NCBI GenBank assembly: GCA_049509675.1
Contig: JBEKZQ010000326.1
Coordinates: 1 to 7,818, forward strand
Direction: 5' to 3'
Length of the DNA: 7,818 bases
From: JBEKZQ01 sp049509675
GTDB taxonomy: Bacteria > Planctomycetota > Planctomycetia > Pirellulales > Thermoguttaceae
The notes beneath the pieces are model-generated. The model was given only the letters and a program-made list of their open reading frames with translations, did no database searches and had not been told where the DNA came from. Positions 6,365 to 7,818 of the stretch are shown here, piece after piece (position 1 is the stretch's first letter; each line of letters begins with the position of its first letter). The position numbers and the translations under genes were made by a program.

Positions 6365-6385
6365 GGCCGTGCGGTCGGCACGGCC
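6365..6385 (-). terminator. Hairpin 16 bases after the 83-residue ORF
   Basis: GGCCGTGC (6365-6372) and GCACGGCC (6378-6385) form a perfect eight-base GC-rich stem with a five-base loop. On the minus strand it begins 16 bases after the stop codon at 6402. No T-run follows, so it is at best a weak or factor-assisted terminator. Its position favours the 83-residue ORF being real. Confidence 0.3.
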
Positions 6386-6401
6386 GGTGCCATACTCCTT
6401 T

Positions 6402-6653
6402 TCAGGTTCTTGTGTCGCCACTTGTCGGATTGCCCGCCGGGACGTTGGCCCCGAGTTCACCGGCGGAGCGAGGGCGGAATCTCCGGTTGCCGATCCTCAA
6501 GAGCCGGTCGGCGGCTGAATCGATCGCAGCCACAAGAGCCACCTTTCCGCCGAGCCCGGCCAGGGCAAACGCCGAAAGGTGGAAGGCGGTTGCTCCTGGC
6601 CCGATTGAAGCCGGCGGCGCTGCAGGCACCGCCAGGCACTCGACGACCGCCAT
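6402..6653 (-). CDS. Small unknown protein, 83 residues, alanine-rich
   Basis: From ATG 6653 the frame encodes 83 residues, beginning MAVVECLAVPAAPP. Residues about 22-46 (ATAFHLSAFALAGLGGKVAL and on) are hydrophobic enough for one membrane-associated helix, followed by a basic part (RLLRIGNRRFRPR, 50-62) and a polar end. The start is supported by an AGAGGG six bases upstream, and codon third positions are mostly G or C as in the neighbouring genes. The same frame is open upstream to 6863, but that extension looks unlike protein. No family is recognised. The long overlapping plus-strand frame here reads as Arg/Pro-rich shadow sequence. It may be a genuine small gene or chance. Confidence 0.4.
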   Translation of the reverse strand: MAVVECLAVPAAPPASIGPGATAFHLSAFALAGLGGKVALVAAIDSAADRLLRIGNRRFRPRSAGELGANVPAGNPTSGDTRT

Positions 6654-6682
6654 TTTACACCCTCTGCTTGCCTGGTTCAACA

Positions 6683-6877
6683 ATGGGCAGGAGGATTTCC
6701 CGAGCTTACCCCAAGATAGCCGGCCTGCCCGGCCCGTTGCGCAACGCGTGGTTGGCCGGCTGGATCGACGCTGAAGAGGCGAAGGGGTATACCCCCAGGC
6801 CCGATTTCCCCGCATTCGATCCCCCAACCGAAGGGGACGGGCTGAATCGTCTTGTTTCGCCACCGCTTGGGCGCGTC
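6683..6877 (+). pseudogene. Coding-like plus-strand fragment, possible gene remnant
   Basis: From ATG 6683 the plus strand reads protein-like for about 60 codons: GLPGPLRNAWLAGWIDAEEA then KGYTPRPDFPAFDPP, with G/C-rich third positions. Beyond about 6878 the same frame continues only as the antisense shadow of the recombinase-tail gene. No ribosome binding site precedes the ATG. LAGWIDAE recalls the LAGLIDADG motif, but the rest does not support an endonuclease. It may be a truncated gene fragment left by a rearrangement, or chance. Confidence 0.2.
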
Positions 6878-6878
6878 T

Positions 6879-7355
6879 TCACGGTTGCTTGTTGCGGAGC
6901 AAGATCCCCCTCAGCACACTATGGGCGTTTTCCCATCGCTTGCCCCGCCGCCCGCGGCCCTGCTGATCCAACCGCCGACAGACTTCTCGGAGACTCAGGC
7001 CCGCCGCGGCCAATAGCCGAGCCCGGCCGATCGTGTCTTGTTCTTCCCGGTCGGGCAGCAGCCTCGCGTTGTTGCGTGGGTCGGGCCGCCACCCGAAGCG
7101 GCAACGGTCCACACGCCCCATGCGTTTGATCGCGGTTCGCGGAGCGTTGCCCATCGCACTGCCAACCTCGCGGCTGCCGCAGATGGATTCGAGCGCCGCC
7201 AACCGAGTTTGCAGAATGAGCAGCCCGGTATAAACGGCCACGCCCTGGTTATTGCTCTTTCGCATTTGCTCGGCCACGTAGCTTGCCACGTTGGGCGGAA
7301 CCTTCAGCGAAATGGTCCCCTGGTCGTCCTTGGCTACGTCAAACCACTCAGGCAT
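6879..7355 (-). CDS. Protein with a serine-recombinase-like tail but no catalytic domain, 158 residues
   Basis: Residues about 84-153 (RCRFGWRPDP, then LLPDREEQDT, AAAGLSLREVCRRLDQQG, RGKRWENAHSVLRGIL) match the pattern at the end of a resolvase domain and start of the recombinase domain of serine recombinases: a FGWR/PYGY turn, a conserved acidic EEQ, a G-x-S-x-R helix, a G-x-W and a final helix. The catalytic serine domain is absent. Residues 1-58 are different (MPEWFDVAKDDQG, ISLKVPPNVASYVAEQMRK, VAVYTGLLILQTRLAALES), with a helix that might form a small dimer or handle. ATG 7355 is chosen because GAGGG lies six bases upstream; ATG 7415 in the same frame would add 20 residues. It could be a DNA-binding regulator derived from a recombinase, or a chimaera from decay. 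The intact frame and good start favour a working gene. Confidence 0.65.
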   Translation of the reverse strand: MPEWFDVAKDDQGTISLKVPPNVASYVAEQMRKSNNQGVAVYTGLLILQTRLAALESICGSREVGSAMGNAPRTAIKRMGRVDRCRFGWRPDPRNNARLLPDREEQDTIGRARLLAAAGLSLREVCRRLDQQGRGRRGKRWENAHSVLRGILLRNKQP

Positions 7356-7731
7356 CGCTGTCCCTCGTCTTTCCGCGGACGCGTGTACACCCCGGTCTTT
7401 GGCGACAAATGCCATTTTATCACGAGCGAAGGAAGCCGCGCAGACCGTCTTACGTCCAACCAGCGGAGGTTTTCACGGGGATTTGTCGGCGGGAGTATGG
7501 CTGTAGGCAAGTCGGCCATCCGTCCAGAATGAAGTCGAAAAGCACCATCTGGCCTTGCTGGCAGATTGCCCATTGTGAAGCGTCGGTAACGCGCCGTCAC
7601 GTAACGTGTCATGCACGTTTTGCGCGCTGTCGGTGATCGGCAAATTGCCCACTTTGACACCCCATATCTCAACATTGGAGCGAGGTGAATATACGAGAGC
7701 CCTGGCGGCTGATCGAGGGCCGGGGGGCGGT
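7356..7731. other. Gene-poor spacer with an imperfect repeat and short palindromes
   Basis: No gene is supported here. A minus-strand frame (7675-7334) overlaps the start of the 158-residue gene, but its composition is poor and it has no clear ribosome binding site. A 15-base motif occurs twice with two mismatches, GGCAGATTGCCCATT (7560-7574) and GGCAAATTGCCCACT (7639-7653). CACGT-A-ACGTG (7598-7608) is a short palindrome. TAAAAT on the minus strand near 7420 resembles a -10 box for the 158-residue gene, without a matching -35. Confidence 0.4.
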
Positions 7732-7818
7732 TCAGTCTCCGGCCGGCTCGGGGCCCCAGGGGGTGGGCCAGCCGTCGCCGCGCTCGCCGGCCATCGCGCT
7801 GGTCGTCGACGTCCGGCT
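7732..7818 (-). CDS. C-terminal end of an unknown protein, cut by the right edge
   Basis: The minus strand is open from the right edge to a TGA at 7732, giving 28 residues that include SAMAGERGDGWPTPWGPEP and end AGD. The codons are very GC-rich at third positions, which supports coding. The start and any domain lie outside the window, so no function can be named. An ATG lies inside the visible part, but a gene starting there would have only 20 residues. Confidence 0.45.
   Translation of the reverse strand, partial: SRTSTTSAMAGERGDGWPTPWGPEPAGD

Noticed and set aside
6710..6760. LAGLIDADG homing endonuclease
   Set aside because: Only LAGWIDAE resembles the motif; the following residues lack the expected glycine and fold pattern, and the readable stretch is far too short.
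6239..7129. Plus-strand frame of 296 codons
   Set aside because: Most of it is Arg/Pro-rich shadow sequence, and it runs antisense through the recombinase-tail gene. Only the middle part (6683-6877) looked coding and is listed separately with low confidence.
7334..7675. Minus-strand ORF of 113 codons upstream of the recombinase-tail gene
   Set aside because: It overlaps the chosen start of the next gene, lacks a clear ribosome binding site, and its composition is poor for coding.

Overview
The window is GC-rich bacterial DNA, and every gene I can support reads on the minus strand. The style fits a planctomycete-like genome: strong AGGAGG-type ribosome binding sites, GTGA stop/start overlaps, a long secreted TPR protein, and a zinc-finger/TOPRIM/RecA primase-helicase preceded by a small excisionase-type HTH gene. 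That assignment rests on gene style only; no marker gene or RNA is present to prove it.

Region by region, in the direction of transcription (right to left). At 7818-7732 lies the C-terminal end of a gene that starts outside the window. After about 375 bases with no convincing gene comes a 158-residue protein (7355-6879) whose C-terminal half looks like the tail of a large serine recombinase but which has no catalytic domain. A small 83-residue ORF follows (6653-6402), then a hairpin-rich spacer, then a secreted 641-residue protein with 13 TPR units and a proline-rich tail (6108-4183). An unrecognised 276-residue protein (3980-3150) closes the right half.

The left half looks like a replication/control module of an integrated mobile element or plasmid-like element. 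A spacer with a cluster of GTTTTCCGG repeats and a candidate promoter leads into a tight operon: a 71-residue excisionase/MerR-type HTH protein (2949-2734), a 71-residue small protein (2617-2402), a possible 23-residue linking ORF (2405-2334), and a 672-residue primase-helicase-like protein (2341-323). Directly after it is a second repeat cluster (TGTCCG motifs and a 14-bp hairpin, about 223-316). Then comes the N-terminus of another gene that runs off the left edge (189-1).

My reading is that the HTH protein could control the operon through the repeat cluster in front of it, while the primase-helicase could act at one of the two repeat clusters as an origin. The gene order and motifs are visible in the sequence; the origin and operator roles are inference. 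The TPR gene and its neighbours may be ordinary chromosome next to the element or part of it. I saw no att-site pair, complete integrase, tRNA, rRNA or CRISPR array.
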